Shown piece after piece: positions 1 to 6,689 of a stretch of 15,378 nucleotides of DNA; positions within the stretch are counted from its first letter, which is position 1, and each line of letters begins with the position of its first letter. Source of the stretch: Smithellaceae bacterium (GTDB taxonomy: Bacteria > Desulfobacterota > Syntrophia > Syntrophales > Smithellaceae); the NCBI GenBank assembly GCA_028704195.1, contig JAQVLL010000010.1, positions 1 through 15,378 of the forward strand, given 5' to 3'. A model generated the notes under the pieces. That model did no database searches and was not told the origin of the DNA. It saw only the letters and a program-made list of their open reading frames with translations. The position numbers were made by a program, and so were the translations under genes.

Positions 1-10
1 GGTAAAAAAT

Positions 11-496
11 ATGAAAATAAAAGAAAATAACATGAGACGGGTTGTGGCGATTATCCTGTTTTTCGTCGTCCTTGTGGCATTCGGCTGTCAAAGAGAGAAC
101 GAACAGAACAGGGTCAAAAAGGTCATTACGGAAATCCAGGCGGCGGGTGAAGTAAAGGACGTTCGAAAGATTATAAATCATCTCTCGAAAACTTACAGCG
201 ACCCTCAGGGTTACAACTACGAAGGCATCAGGGGCTTGCTGCTGGGATATTTTTTCAGATACCCGAAGATATCTGTCTATATCAGTAATCTCATAATATC
301 CGTTGAGGACACATCGGCCAGGGCTGAATTTCAAACAGTATTGACCAGTGGAGAGAAGACCGGCTCCATAGCCGATGTGATTCCAAATTCTCTGGGTGTT
401 TGGGATTTTGACGTAACCTTGAAAAAAGAATCCAATGACTGGAAAGTCACCTCGGCTAAATGGGAAGAATCTGATATGTTGAATACAGGGGAGTAA
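11..496 (+). CDS. Putative lipoprotein of unknown function, NTF2-like shape
   Basis: I do not recognise a named family. The N-terminus has a short basic region, a hydrophobic stretch (about residues 11-23) and a Cys at residue 26 in an AFGC context. This resembles a lipoprotein signal, although the residues before the Gly are not a perfect lipobox. The rest is soluble: helical segments (about 35-60), then an Arg/Gly/Tyr-rich helix and alternating strands that end in a 'DWKVTSAKWE' stretch. That ending is typical of NTF2/SnoaL-like folds in which the last strand carries a Trp; the fold call is inference. The start at 11 sits behind a GG cut by the window edge. An in-frame ATG at 32 would give an equally good signal peptide beginning MRR. 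The next gene on the same strand starts 154 bp downstream. Confidence 0.6.
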   Translation: MKIKENNMRRVVAIILFFVVLVAFGCQRENEQNRVKKVITEIQAAGEVKDVRKIINHLSKTYSDPQGYNYEGIRGLLLGYFFRYPKISVYISNLIISVEDTSARAEFQTVLTSGEKTGSIADVIPNSLGVWDFDVTLKKESNDWKVTSAKWEESDMLNTGE

Positions 497-650
497 TGAT
501 CGAAGGAGATAATCTTTAGCAGGGAGCAAGTGGTGGCGAAGATTTCTTTCAAGCAAGCCTTTCTATAAGTACAAATAGATGCAGAAAGATCAGAAAAGTC
601 GAGTAATCGATAATCAACAAACACAAAGAACGGCGTTTCAGGAGAGAAAA

Positions 651-1292
651 ATGAAACAGATGAGATATTTTTCATGTATGGCAGTCGTATTTTTGCTTTT
701 TGTCCTTACTGCAGCAGAGTGCCTTTCCAGTGAGAAACTACAACTGGCAGACGGGCTCTACGCAAAGGTGGTTACTTCTAAAGGGGATATCCTGATCAGG
801 CTGGATTTTGAGAGGGTGCCCCTGACCGTCGCGAACTTTGTCGGTCTGGCCGAAGGTACCAAGAATTCCAACCGGGGCAAAGGTGTTCGCTTCTACGATG
901 GACTGACCTTTCATCGCGTCATTCCGGATTTTATGATTCAGGGGGGCGATCCCGATGGAAACGGTACCGGTGGACCCGGTTATCAATTCCCCGATGAGAT
1001 TGACTCGACACTAAGGCATGATGTTCCGGGCGTATTATCGATGGCGAATGCCGGTCCGGGGACCAATGGAAGTCAATTTTTCATTACTTACACAAAAACA
1101 CCCTGGCTGGACGGTAAACATACCGTTTTCGGTCGAGTGATGCAAGGCCAGAATGTTGTCAACGCCATCCGACAGGGGGATACCATCCAGAAAATTGATA
1201 TCATCCGGATAGGCACGAAAGCCGCCGCGTTCAAAGCGGATCAGGATTCTTTTGACTCACTGCTTGCAAAACACAGATGGGGAAAACGATGA
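651..1292 (+). CDS. Exported cyclophilin-type peptidyl-prolyl cis-trans isomerase
   Basis: Catalyses cis-trans isomerisation of prolyl peptide bonds, probably as a folding helper in the periplasm. The cyclophilin core is complete. It has the FHRVIPDFMIQGGDP block carrying the catalytic Arg (equivalent to CypA Arg55), the NGSQFFIT block, and WLDGKHTVFGRV with the substrate-pocket Trp. The start at 651 is chosen because GGAGAG lies 4 nt upstream and gives a protein of 213 residues with a clean signal peptide (MKQMRY followed by a hydrophobic run to about residue 22). An upstream in-frame ATG at 579 would put a hydrophilic stretch in front of the signal. A Cys follows the hydrophobic run, but the preceding Glu argues against a lipobox. 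The C-terminus extends about 25 residues beyond the isomerase fold. A possible -10 (TATAAG, 564-569) suggests its own promoter, without a clear -35. Confidence 0.93.
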   Translation: MKQMRYFSCMAVVFLLFVLTAAECLSSEKLQLADGLYAKVVTSKGDILIRLDFERVPLTVANFVGLAEGTKNSNRGKGVRFYDGLTFHRVIPDFMIQGGDPDGNGTGGPGYQFPDEIDSTLRHDVPGVLSMANAGPGTNGSQFFITYTKTPWLDGKHTVFGRVMQGQNVVNAIRQGDTIQKIDIIRIGTKAAAFKADQDSFDSLLAKHRWGKR

Positions 1293-1466
1293 AAAAGGAG
1301 TTCTGCCTGAACAGGCAAGTGCCGGGGGCCGTTCAGTTTGGATTGTAGGCGGGGCATCAACCAGGATTCAGAAGATAAATTAACGGTACGGCTGAAGTAT
1401 TAACAGTCTGAGCCAGTGTAGTCAGCTTTTTGCTTTATCTTCTCCATCGGAGAATAGCACTGAGAA

Positions 1467-2183
1467 CTAATCCGACATCTGGACGAAACGTGCATAGATA
1501 ACTGCGGCTTCAACCCGGTTCCGGATTCCCGCCTTCTCGAAAATGTTGCGGACATGCGTCTTAACGGTCTTGGTGCTCAGGAAAAGCTTATCTGCGATCT
1601 CTTCATTCGTCATGCTTTCGCTGATCAGTGCCAGGATCTCCATCTCCCGTGGGGAAAGCACTTTCAGCCTTTCAAAATTCAGGTGAGCCAGAGGTTTAAT
1701 GCGGTCTTTTCTTCTGATGGCTTCCTTGATGAATTCTTCAAAAACCCGTGCAACCATCGCAGCGTCAAGCCAGATTTCTCCCCGGGCAACGGCGCGAATG
1801 CATTTAATGAGCATCTCATCGCCAAGCACAGTTCGGAAAAACCCTCTCACGCCCGCCTCGATCTCGGCCATAACGCTTTCTTCGTTGTAGCGTTCGCCGA
1901 CGATGATAAATTTTGTGGCAATAAATTTATCCCTGTAGGCAAGAACTTCTTGTACATCAATGGCTGCCGCATCCCGCAGGATAGTCTGATCCAGAAGAAG
2001 TACATCCGGCTGTGTCACAAATGTTTGCTCCAAAAAAGCAATGGACTGTTTCATCTCGCCCTTGAAATTATTGATGACGATGCTGCTGAGCAGACTTATA
2101 TCGTTCTCCTCGCGCAGGCGATCTGCAAGACGCTGCAGATACCCTTCATTACGAGTGATTATGGTCAGCTTGATCTTCTTCAT
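1467..2183 (-). CDS. LuxR/NarL-type transcriptional regulator with degenerate receiver domain
   Basis: A 238-residue DNA-binding regulator. Residues 176-232 form a GerE/LuxR helix-turn-helix (LSPREMEILALI, then TNEEIADKLFLSTKTVKTHVRNIFEK), complete and typical. Residues 3-145 have receiver-like topology. The putative phospho-acceptor Asp65 remains in VLLLD, but the acidic pair after strand 1 is replaced by TRNE (10-13). The Ser/Thr position after strand 4 reads Val-Gly, and the conserved Lys after strand 5 is replaced (GFFRT, 114-118). Phosphorylation-dependent activation is therefore doubtful. ATG 2183 is preferred because GGAAGGG lies just upstream; a GTG at 2207 is possible. It is divergent from the gcvR-like/fhs pair 446 bp away, and no partner kinase lies in the window. 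Target genes cannot be deduced. Confidence 0.88.
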   Translation of the reverse strand: MKKIKLTIITRNEGYLQRLADRLREENDISLLSSIVINNFKGEMKQSIAFLEQTFVTQPDVLLLDQTILRDAAAIDVQEVLAYRDKFIATKFIIVGERYNEESVMAEIEAGVRGFFRTVLGDEMLIKCIRAVARGEIWLDAAMVARVFEEFIKEAIRRKDRIKPLAHLNFERLKVLSPREMEILALISESMTNEEIADKLFLSTKTVKTHVRNIFEKAGIRNRVEAAVIYARFVQMSD

Positions 2184-2629
2184 CTTTTCCCTTCCGGTGA
2201 TCTTCACATTGCCGTTTTCGTGTCTCTGAAATCGGTTTTGGAAAAAAAATTAATTTTTAAGGTACCTCATGAAGACATTGTATCATAAGTTCAGTCAGAG
2301 TTCGGCATTTTTTTATTTTAAATTCACATGCGCCTCTGTCGCCATGGAAGCACCCGTCCATCACAAGAATGTGTCAGCGCATATGGAATCACAGGGGTGC
2401 CGGAGGTGTGCGTCAACCATCATGGAACAAGGGAGGAGATGAGTATGATTTTTTTAGTGTTGGAGCAAGCCTTTCACTGATTTTAATGCACCGATGGCAC
2501 GGATGTTTTCCCTGAACGGCAATTTTCTTGTTTTGACTTTTTATTGACATTTCAATACGATGCGTATAGAAAAAACATAAAATAGATTTCCGACCGCATT
2601 TACTGGAACAGAAAAAAAGGAGCTGTCCT
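2184..2629. other. Divergent intergenic region, no confident gene
   Basis: This 446-bp spacer separates the minus-strand LuxR-type gene from the plus-strand gcvR-like gene. It carries a likely promoter for the latter (2544-2572) and an AT-rich stretch near 2240-2320 where the LuxR-type promoter should lie. TACAAT read on the minus strand at 2282-2277 is a possible -10, with no good -35. A 50-codon frame at 2328-2480 on the plus strand contains an ATG at 2445 behind GGGAGGAG, but it resembles no family and is not called as a gene. I see no riboswitch that I can name; the glycine riboswitch core is not evident. Confidence 0.5.
2544..2572 (+). promoter_or_regulatory. Putative sigma70 promoter of gcvR-like/fhs
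   Basis: A perfect TTGACA (2544-2549) is followed after 17 nt by TAGAAA (2567-2572, 4 of 6 matches to TATAAT). This places the transcript start near 2579 and leaves a leader of about 50 nt that ends in AAAAAGGAG before the ATG at 2630. Confidence 0.5.
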
Positions 2630-3169
2630 ATGAGATCGTATGTTGTTATTTCCACCATGGGGTCGGATCGTCCCGGTCTGGCCAAAGAAATTGCCGAATT
2701 TTTTACCGCCCGGGGCATCAATATCGAGCGGTCCCGCGGCTGTGTGCTGGGCAATGAATTCGGCATGATCATTCTCACATCGGGAAAGACGGACGACATC
2801 GAGCGCCTGATTAAAGACTTGGATAGCCTGCGCGAAAAAACAAAGCTGGAAATTTTCGTCCGCAAGACCAAGGCACCCAGCCATCGTGACGTATTGCCGT
2901 CGATCCCTTACAAGCTCATCGCCACTTCCATTGATCATCCGGGGATCATCCATCAAATCTGTAAATCACTCCAGCTGCGGGGGGTCAGCATTGAAGACAT
3001 TTCCACCAACGTGGATAACAATCCCTTTACGGGAGCGAATGTATTTCAAATGGTCTGCTATTTTTCACTGCCGCCGGCTGTTAAAATTATCGACCTGAAA
3101 AACGACTTCAACCGCATCAGTGACGAATACAACATCGATATCCGGTTCGATGCCGTGATCAGTAAATAA
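2630..3169 (+). CDS. Two-ACT-domain regulatory protein, GcvR-like
   Basis: A 179-residue protein made of two ACT domains. The first (about 3-80) begins YVVISTMGSDRPGLAKEI and the second (about 94-176) begins YKLIATSIDHPGIIHQIC. Each shows the D-x-P-G turn that places a ligand at the ACT interface. This tandem arrangement without a catalytic or DNA-binding domain is that of glycine cleavage system repressor (GcvR), which in E. coli acts by binding GcvA and responds to glycine. The ribosome site AAAAAGGAG is strong. The stop codon is 4 bp before the fhs start, so the two genes are almost certainly co-transcribed. Placement before a folate C1 gene supports a role in sensing glycine or another amino acid and adjusting C1 flux. 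No GcvA partner is in the window, so repression by the E. coli mechanism is not shown. Confidence 0.85.
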   Translation: MRSYVVISTMGSDRPGLAKEIAEFFTARGINIERSRGCVLGNEFGMIILTSGKTDDIERLIKDLDSLREKTKLEIFVRKTKAPSHRDVLPSIPYKLIATSIDHPGIIHQICKSLQLRGVSIEDISTNVDNNPFTGANVFQMVCYFSLPPAVKIIDLKNDFNRISDEYNIDIRFDAVISK

Positions 3170-3173
3170 CTTT

Positions 3174-4844
3174 ATGAAAAAAACGAAAGAACGCACTCTG
3201 GGGAACAATCTGCGGCACATTGTTGACATTGCCTCAATGCTCGGCTTGACGGAAGACGATCTGGAATTATACGGCCGCTACAAGGCCAAGATAAGGCTGG
3301 AGGTCACCCGGAGATTTTCACGCAGGAACAACTCATCTTTGATTTTGGTTTCGGCCATGACACCGACCCCGGCCGGGGAAGGGAAGACCACCGTGTCCAT
3401 CGGGCTTGCGCAGGCCCTGGCGAAAATCGGCAAGTCCACTATCGCAGCCCTGCGGGAGCCATCCCTCGGTCCTGTTTTCGGAATCAAAGGCGGGGCGACA
3501 GGCGGCGGACTTTCCCGCGTTCATCCTGTCGATGACATTAATCTCCATTTTACCAACGACTTTCCAGCGGTGGAAAGCGCGCACAACCTGCTTTCCGCCA
3601 TCGTGGACAATTCCATTTTTCACGGTAATCCCTTAAATATTGATCCGCGCAAAATCACCTGGCGCAGAGTCATAGACATGAATGACCGCTCGCTTCGGGA
3701 TATCGTTATCGGACTGGGTGGCTCGACCAACGGAGTGCCCCGGGAAACCGGATTTGACATTGTTCCATCCAGTGAAATTATGGCAATTCTCTGCCTTTCA
3801 CGCTCCTATGAAGAATTGAAAGACAAGATCAGCAGGATCCTGGTGAGCTTTACCTATGACGACCGGCCGGTGATTGCCGCCGACCTGAAAGTGGAAGGCG
3901 CGGTCACGGCGCTTTTAAAATACGCGTTGTTGCCTAATCTGGTGCAAACCACCGAAGGCGTGCCGGCCATTATTCACGGAGGCCCGTTCGCCAACATCGC
4001 CCAGGGGACAAACAGTATCATCGGTACGGATCTGGCGCTGCGTCTTGCAGATTATGTGGTGACCGAGGCAGGATTTGGTTTTGATCTCGGCGCAGAGAAG
4101 TATTTCGACATCGTCGCGCCCTACGGCAATTTTAATCCCCGGATTGTTGTTTTGGTTGCTACCGTGCGTGCACTGAAGTATCATGCGGGCATCGCACGGG
4201 AAGAACTGAACGATTCCAATCCCCACGCGGCTGTGCTGGGGATGGCCAATCTCCGCAAGCACTATGAAAATATCGACAAATTCAACGTGCCCTGCATTGT
4301 TGCGCTAAACCGTTTCCCATCAGACACGGACGAAGAAATACAGGCGGTTGTGAAGGCCGCAGAGGACGAAGGCATGAACATTGCCCCGACGGACATCTTT
4401 AGGCGGGGAGGTGAGGGCGGTTTGGACCTGGCAGAAAAGACCATACGGTTGATTGCCGGAGCCGAAGGAACCTTTAAACCGCTCTATAACTGGAATTTGC
4501 CGGTAGAAGATAAAATATTTAAAGTTGCGAGCGAAATCTACGGAGCCGTTTCCATTGATTACCAGCCGCAGGCCAGGCGCAATCTCGATATGATCAAAAA
4601 GATCGGCTACGACAGACTGCCGGTCTGCATCGCCAAAACCCAGCAGTCGCTTTCCGACAACCCGAACCTTTTGGGTCTTCCCAGCAACTTTATTGTGACC
4701 GTTAGGGAAATCAAAATCGCCTCCGGTGCGGGATTCCTCATTCCCATTACCGGAGAGATCCTGCGGATGCCGGGACTTTCCAGAGCCCCCGCCGCCTTCA
4801 ACATCAATATTGACGACACAGGCAATATCAAAGGTATTGTGTGA
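3174..4844 (+). CDS. fhs: Formate--tetrahydrofolate ligase (10-formyl-THF synthetase)
   Basis: Catalyses formate + ATP + tetrahydrofolate to 10-formyl-THF + ADP + phosphate in the cytoplasm. This is the formate-entry step of the methyl branch of the Wood-Ljungdahl or reductive glycine route and of folate C1 metabolism. The 556-residue length is normal for bacterial Fhs. Diagnostic blocks include the ELYGRYKAKI N-terminal segment, the nucleotide-binding loop PTPAGEGKTT (64-73), the EPSLGPVFGIKGGATGGG block, and the FTNDFPAVESAHNLLSA, GFDLGAEKYFDI and ITGEILRMPGL segments. No frameshift or missing block is seen. The start is 4 bp after the gcvR-like stop and lacks a convincing ribosome site of its own, suggesting translational coupling. 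No intrinsic terminator is visible in the 92 bp after the stop. Confidence 0.97.
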   Translation: MKKTKERTLGNNLRHIVDIASMLGLTEDDLELYGRYKAKIRLEVTRRFSRRNNSSLILVSAMTPTPAGEGKTTVSIGLAQALAKIGKSTIAALREPSLGPVFGIKGGATGGGLSRVHPVDDINLHFTNDFPAVESAHNLLSAIVDNSIFHGNPLNIDPRKITWRRVIDMNDRSLRDIVIGLGGSTNGVPRETGFDIVPSSEIMAILCLSRSYEELKDKISRILVSFTYDDRPVIAADLKVEGAVTALLKYALLPNLVQTTEGVPAIIHGGPFANIAQGTNSIIGTDLALRLADYVVTEAGFGFDLGAEKYFDIVAPYGNFNPRIVVLVATVRALKYHAGIAREELNDSNPHAAVLGMANLRKHYENIDKFNVPCIVALNRFPSDTDEEIQAVVKAAEDEGMNIAPTDIFRRGGEGGLDLAEKTIRLIAGAEGTFKPLYNWNLPVEDKIFKVASEIYGAVSIDYQPQARRNLDMIKKIGYDRLPVCIAKTQQSLSDNPNLLGLPSNFIVTVREIKIASGAGFLIPITGEILRMPGLSRAPAAFNINIDDTGNIKGIV

Positions 4845-4936
4845 CGATTACTGATTGTCCTGCAGGATGGTTTCGGGAAGATTCTTTCCATGGTTCAGCA
4901 TGCGCAGGATTAAAAATAAACCCAACCCACACGACA

Positions 4937-5737
4937 TTACCGATACAACACCATGTGGAAAGGGTCATACTTTTCATTAAGACATTTTTCTATTTCTGCG
5001 GATCTTGCCTGGCAAAACAGGATATGTTTGCCTTTCGGCATGGCCTTTTCAAGATATTCAAAAATTGATAAATGTGGTTCGGCTATGGCAACGGTCAGTT
5101 TATGGTTGGTGTTGCTCATAACGACAATGCGATTTTTTAAAGCATACTGTTCACCGATGGCTTTTTGCAGTGAGGTGGATACCTTGAACTTTTTCAGCGA
5201 GACAACGGGCATGCTGAAATGAGCGGAAAGCGCATTGATATAATTTGCTTCCGTTATCGTATTGCCCAGAGTGAGCATGGTGCCAAGATGTTTGTGCATG
5301 CCCAAGTTTTTTTGATGCCTCTGCTTTATGAGAACATCGTTTAACTGCTCGTCAGTAATGACATTACTATCAACAAGGATTTCCCCAAGTTTTTTCCTTT
5401 TATTGTTGAAGTAAATCGTTTTGATAATTTTTGACTGGGTGATGCCCATTTCACAGAGGATTTGTCCCAGATACTTTGTCGGCTGCCGTCTCTTTCTTTC
5501 CATGGCTTCGCTTAAATCGGATTGCGTGATGATGTTTTTCGAGATCAGTATCTCACCGGTTTTATCAGATGAGGTTTTGGGGAAGACTTCCGGCTCACTC
5601 GTGACAGCGGCCATTCCTCTGGATGCATTTTTGCGATTATTATATGAATTAGACGGAGATACGCCCAACTCGCGCAGTATTTGTCCCGGTGATTTGAAGG
5701 TTTCTCGCTGCTCTGTAATAGTATTCATGATCATCAT
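4937..5737 (-). CDS. Stand-alone MshEN / GspE N-terminal domain protein
   Basis: A 266-residue soluble protein related to the N-terminal domain of type II secretion and type IV pilus ATPases (MshEN / T2SSE_N), with no ATPase domain. Four helical repeats carry the GxxL core: GEILISKNIITQSDL (61-75), GQILCEMGITQSKI (91-104), GEILVDSNVITDEQL (118-132) and GTMLTLGNTITEANY (152-166). A fragmentary fifth (GQILRELGVS, 18-27) lies near the N-terminus. Residues 173-256 fit the alpha/beta part of the domain (VVSL, then LTVAIAEP, ending NEKY). In characterised MshEN domains such repeats bind cyclic di-GMP through an RLG motif. Here the Arg position is Lys, Tyr, Lys and His, so binding is uncertain. ATG 5737 is chosen among a TTG (5743) and several close ATGs; the ribosome site is weak. 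No pilus or secretion genes are adjacent. Confidence 0.8.
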   Translation of the reverse strand: MMIMNTITEQRETFKSPGQILRELGVSPSNSYNNRKNASRGMAAVTSEPEVFPKTSSDKTGEILISKNIITQSDLSEAMERKRRQPTKYLGQILCEMGITQSKIIKTIYFNNKRKKLGEILVDSNVITDEQLNDVLIKQRHQKNLGMHKHLGTMLTLGNTITEANYINALSAHFSMPVVSLKKFKVSTSLQKAIGEQYALKNRIVVMSNTNHKLTVAIAEPHLSIFEYLEKAMPKGKHILFCQARSAEIEKCLNEKYDPFHMVLYR

Positions 5738-5955
5738 TCTCAACTTTCAGGTCCGTAGTAGTCAGTTTCACCGTATGCGTAAAACATTTAAGGCGGTTTT
5801 TCTTTTATCCTCCTTTACCCGCTGCTTAATTCTTAAATAATATCCATTCAGTTCCCGATTTAATGATCTAAAGTGGACTCTGGCTACAGTTCGGGCGTGT
5901 CACGGATTTCCTTATTCGGTTAAGAAGGTATTTTATGACCCCGTAACCCTTGTGC

Positions 5956-5997
5956 CGGCATTTTCTTGCCTATTCTTGTTTAAAATGCCGTTTTTTT
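5956..5997 (+). terminator. Rho-independent terminator with no matching plus-strand gene
   Basis: The 9-bp stem CGGCATTTT (5956-5964) pairs with AAAATGCCG (5982-5990) around a 17-nt loop and is followed at once by seven T residues (5991-5997). On the minus strand there is no T-run after the stem, so it works in the plus direction only. The nearest upstream plus-strand gene (fhs) ends 1.1 kb away. Confidence 0.7.
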
Positions 5998-6157
5998 AAC
6001 CTGGTTATCAATACATTGGGGAAGGTGGATTGTAAATACGCAATTCGTTGTATTTCATTGTATTCAAAATTTCAGTGGGGGAGAATGTAATAATGCAAGA
6101 ATTAAAGTGAGGAATAGATAGATATATATTATTTTCAAGTACTTGTTACATAACCTT

Positions 6158-6214
6158 CCCCTGGACCCCTCCAGAGGGGACAAATAAATGCAGGTCACTT
6201 CCAAGAGGGGACAA
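6158..6214. repeat. REP-like hairpin and duplicated GAGGGGACAA box
   Basis: A hairpin is formed by CCCCTGGA (6158-6165) with TCCA-GA-GGGG (6170-6179). It is immediately part of the box CCAGAGGGGACAA (6171-6183), which recurs 30 bp later as CCAAGAGGGGACAA (6201-6214). GGGGACA-type boxes with small hairpins resemble ends handled by REP-associated or IS200-type tyrosine transposases. No transposase is present here, so this is at most a relic. It lies just beyond the stop of the ferredoxin gene and has no T-tract, so it is not a normal terminator. Confidence 0.4.
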
Positions 6215-6236
6215 TAGGATGAAACTTGTCGGTGCT

Positions 6237-6677
6237 CTATGCCTCATGAGCGACAACTTTTTCAGGTTTCCTCATCATAATGCAGTCGACCGGGCATTCC
6301 CTGCTGCAGAATCCGCAGCCAATGCAGGTTTTGGGATTTTTCAGGTAAGAGAAGGCGTCCACCCCTTTTTTCCTGGGCCGTTCCGACAGGACCAGACATC
6401 CGACAGGGCAAGCGTCGATGCAGATGCCGCAGGCGATGCAGCTTTCGATTATGATCTCCGGTTTGGGCCATTCCGATCGCTTGATCATGGTGCATGACGC
6501 ATCTCCGGCGTCCAGGACGGCAGACTGAGGGCAGGTCTTGCCACAGGCGCCGCAATCGATGCATAAATCCGCGTCAATGAAATGCAGCTTCTTTTTTTCA
6601 CCGGTGATGGCGCTGGCCGGGCACACGCGGGCGCACGCGCCGCAGCCGTTGCATGTTTCAGTAATCGTGTGGGGCAT
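6237..6677 (-). CDS. Polyferredoxin with four [4Fe-4S] clusters (AorA/BamC-type electron carrier)
   Basis: A 146-residue cytoplasmic electron-transfer protein. Four complete CX2CX2CX3CP motifs occur, with cysteines at 9/12/15/19, 39/42/45/49, 80/83/86/90 and 118/121/124/128, enough for four [4Fe-4S] clusters. Further cysteines sit at 62, 94 and 132. It is the last gene of the operon, 12 bp after the AOR-family gene and with AGAGGAAA before its ATG. It is therefore probably the small electron-transfer subunit of that enzyme. The benzaldehyde-oxidising AOR of Aromatoleum has such a subunit (AorA), and BamC of class II benzoyl-CoA reductase is a related partner of another AOR-family protein. No FAD-containing AorC-type subunit follows in the window, so the final electron acceptor is unknown, likely soluble ferredoxin or an oxidoreductase encoded elsewhere. 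Confidence 0.92.
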   Translation of the reverse strand: MPHTITETCNGCGACARVCPASAITGEKKKLHFIDADLCIDCGACGKTCPQSAVLDAGDASCTMIKRSEWPKPEIIIESCIACGICIDACPVGCLVLSERPRKKGVDAFSYLKNPKTCIGCGFCSRECPVDCIMMRKPEKVVAHEA

Positions 6678-6689
6678 GTATTTTTCCTC

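Larger units (their letters stand above)
5738..6236. other. Gene-poor spacer with orphan terminator and repeats
   Basis: About 500 bp lie between two minus-strand genes and contain no credible protein-coding frame. They hold a plus-strand intrinsic terminator (5956-5997), a hairpin plus duplicated GAGGGGACAA boxes (6158-6214), and a minus-strand AAAGGAGGA (near 5809-5818) with no start codon at usable distance. The 5'-proximal 100 bp is probably the leader of the MshEN-domain gene, with TATTAT (minus, 5842-5837) as a possible -10. The rest is AT-rich with nothing recognisable. Confidence 0.55.

Noticed and set aside
1300..1440. Possible terminators after the cyclophilin gene: TGCCTG/CAGGCA near 1306 and CTGA..TCAG followed by CTTTTT near 1408-1436.
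   Set aside because: The first has a 2-nt loop and no T-tract; the second stem is only 4 bp. Neither is convincing.
1554..2288. A 244-codon plus-strand frame opposite the LuxR-type gene.
   Set aside because: It is an antisense shadow. The minus strand encodes a recognisable LuxR helix-turn-helix and has a strong ribosome site.
2328..2480. A 50-codon plus-strand frame upstream of the gcvR-like gene, including an inner ATG at 2445 behind GGGAGGAG.
   Set aside because: The outer start has no ribosome site, the protein resembles nothing, and the frame ends before the likely promoter at 2544. A leader peptide of 11 codons cannot be excluded but is unsupported.
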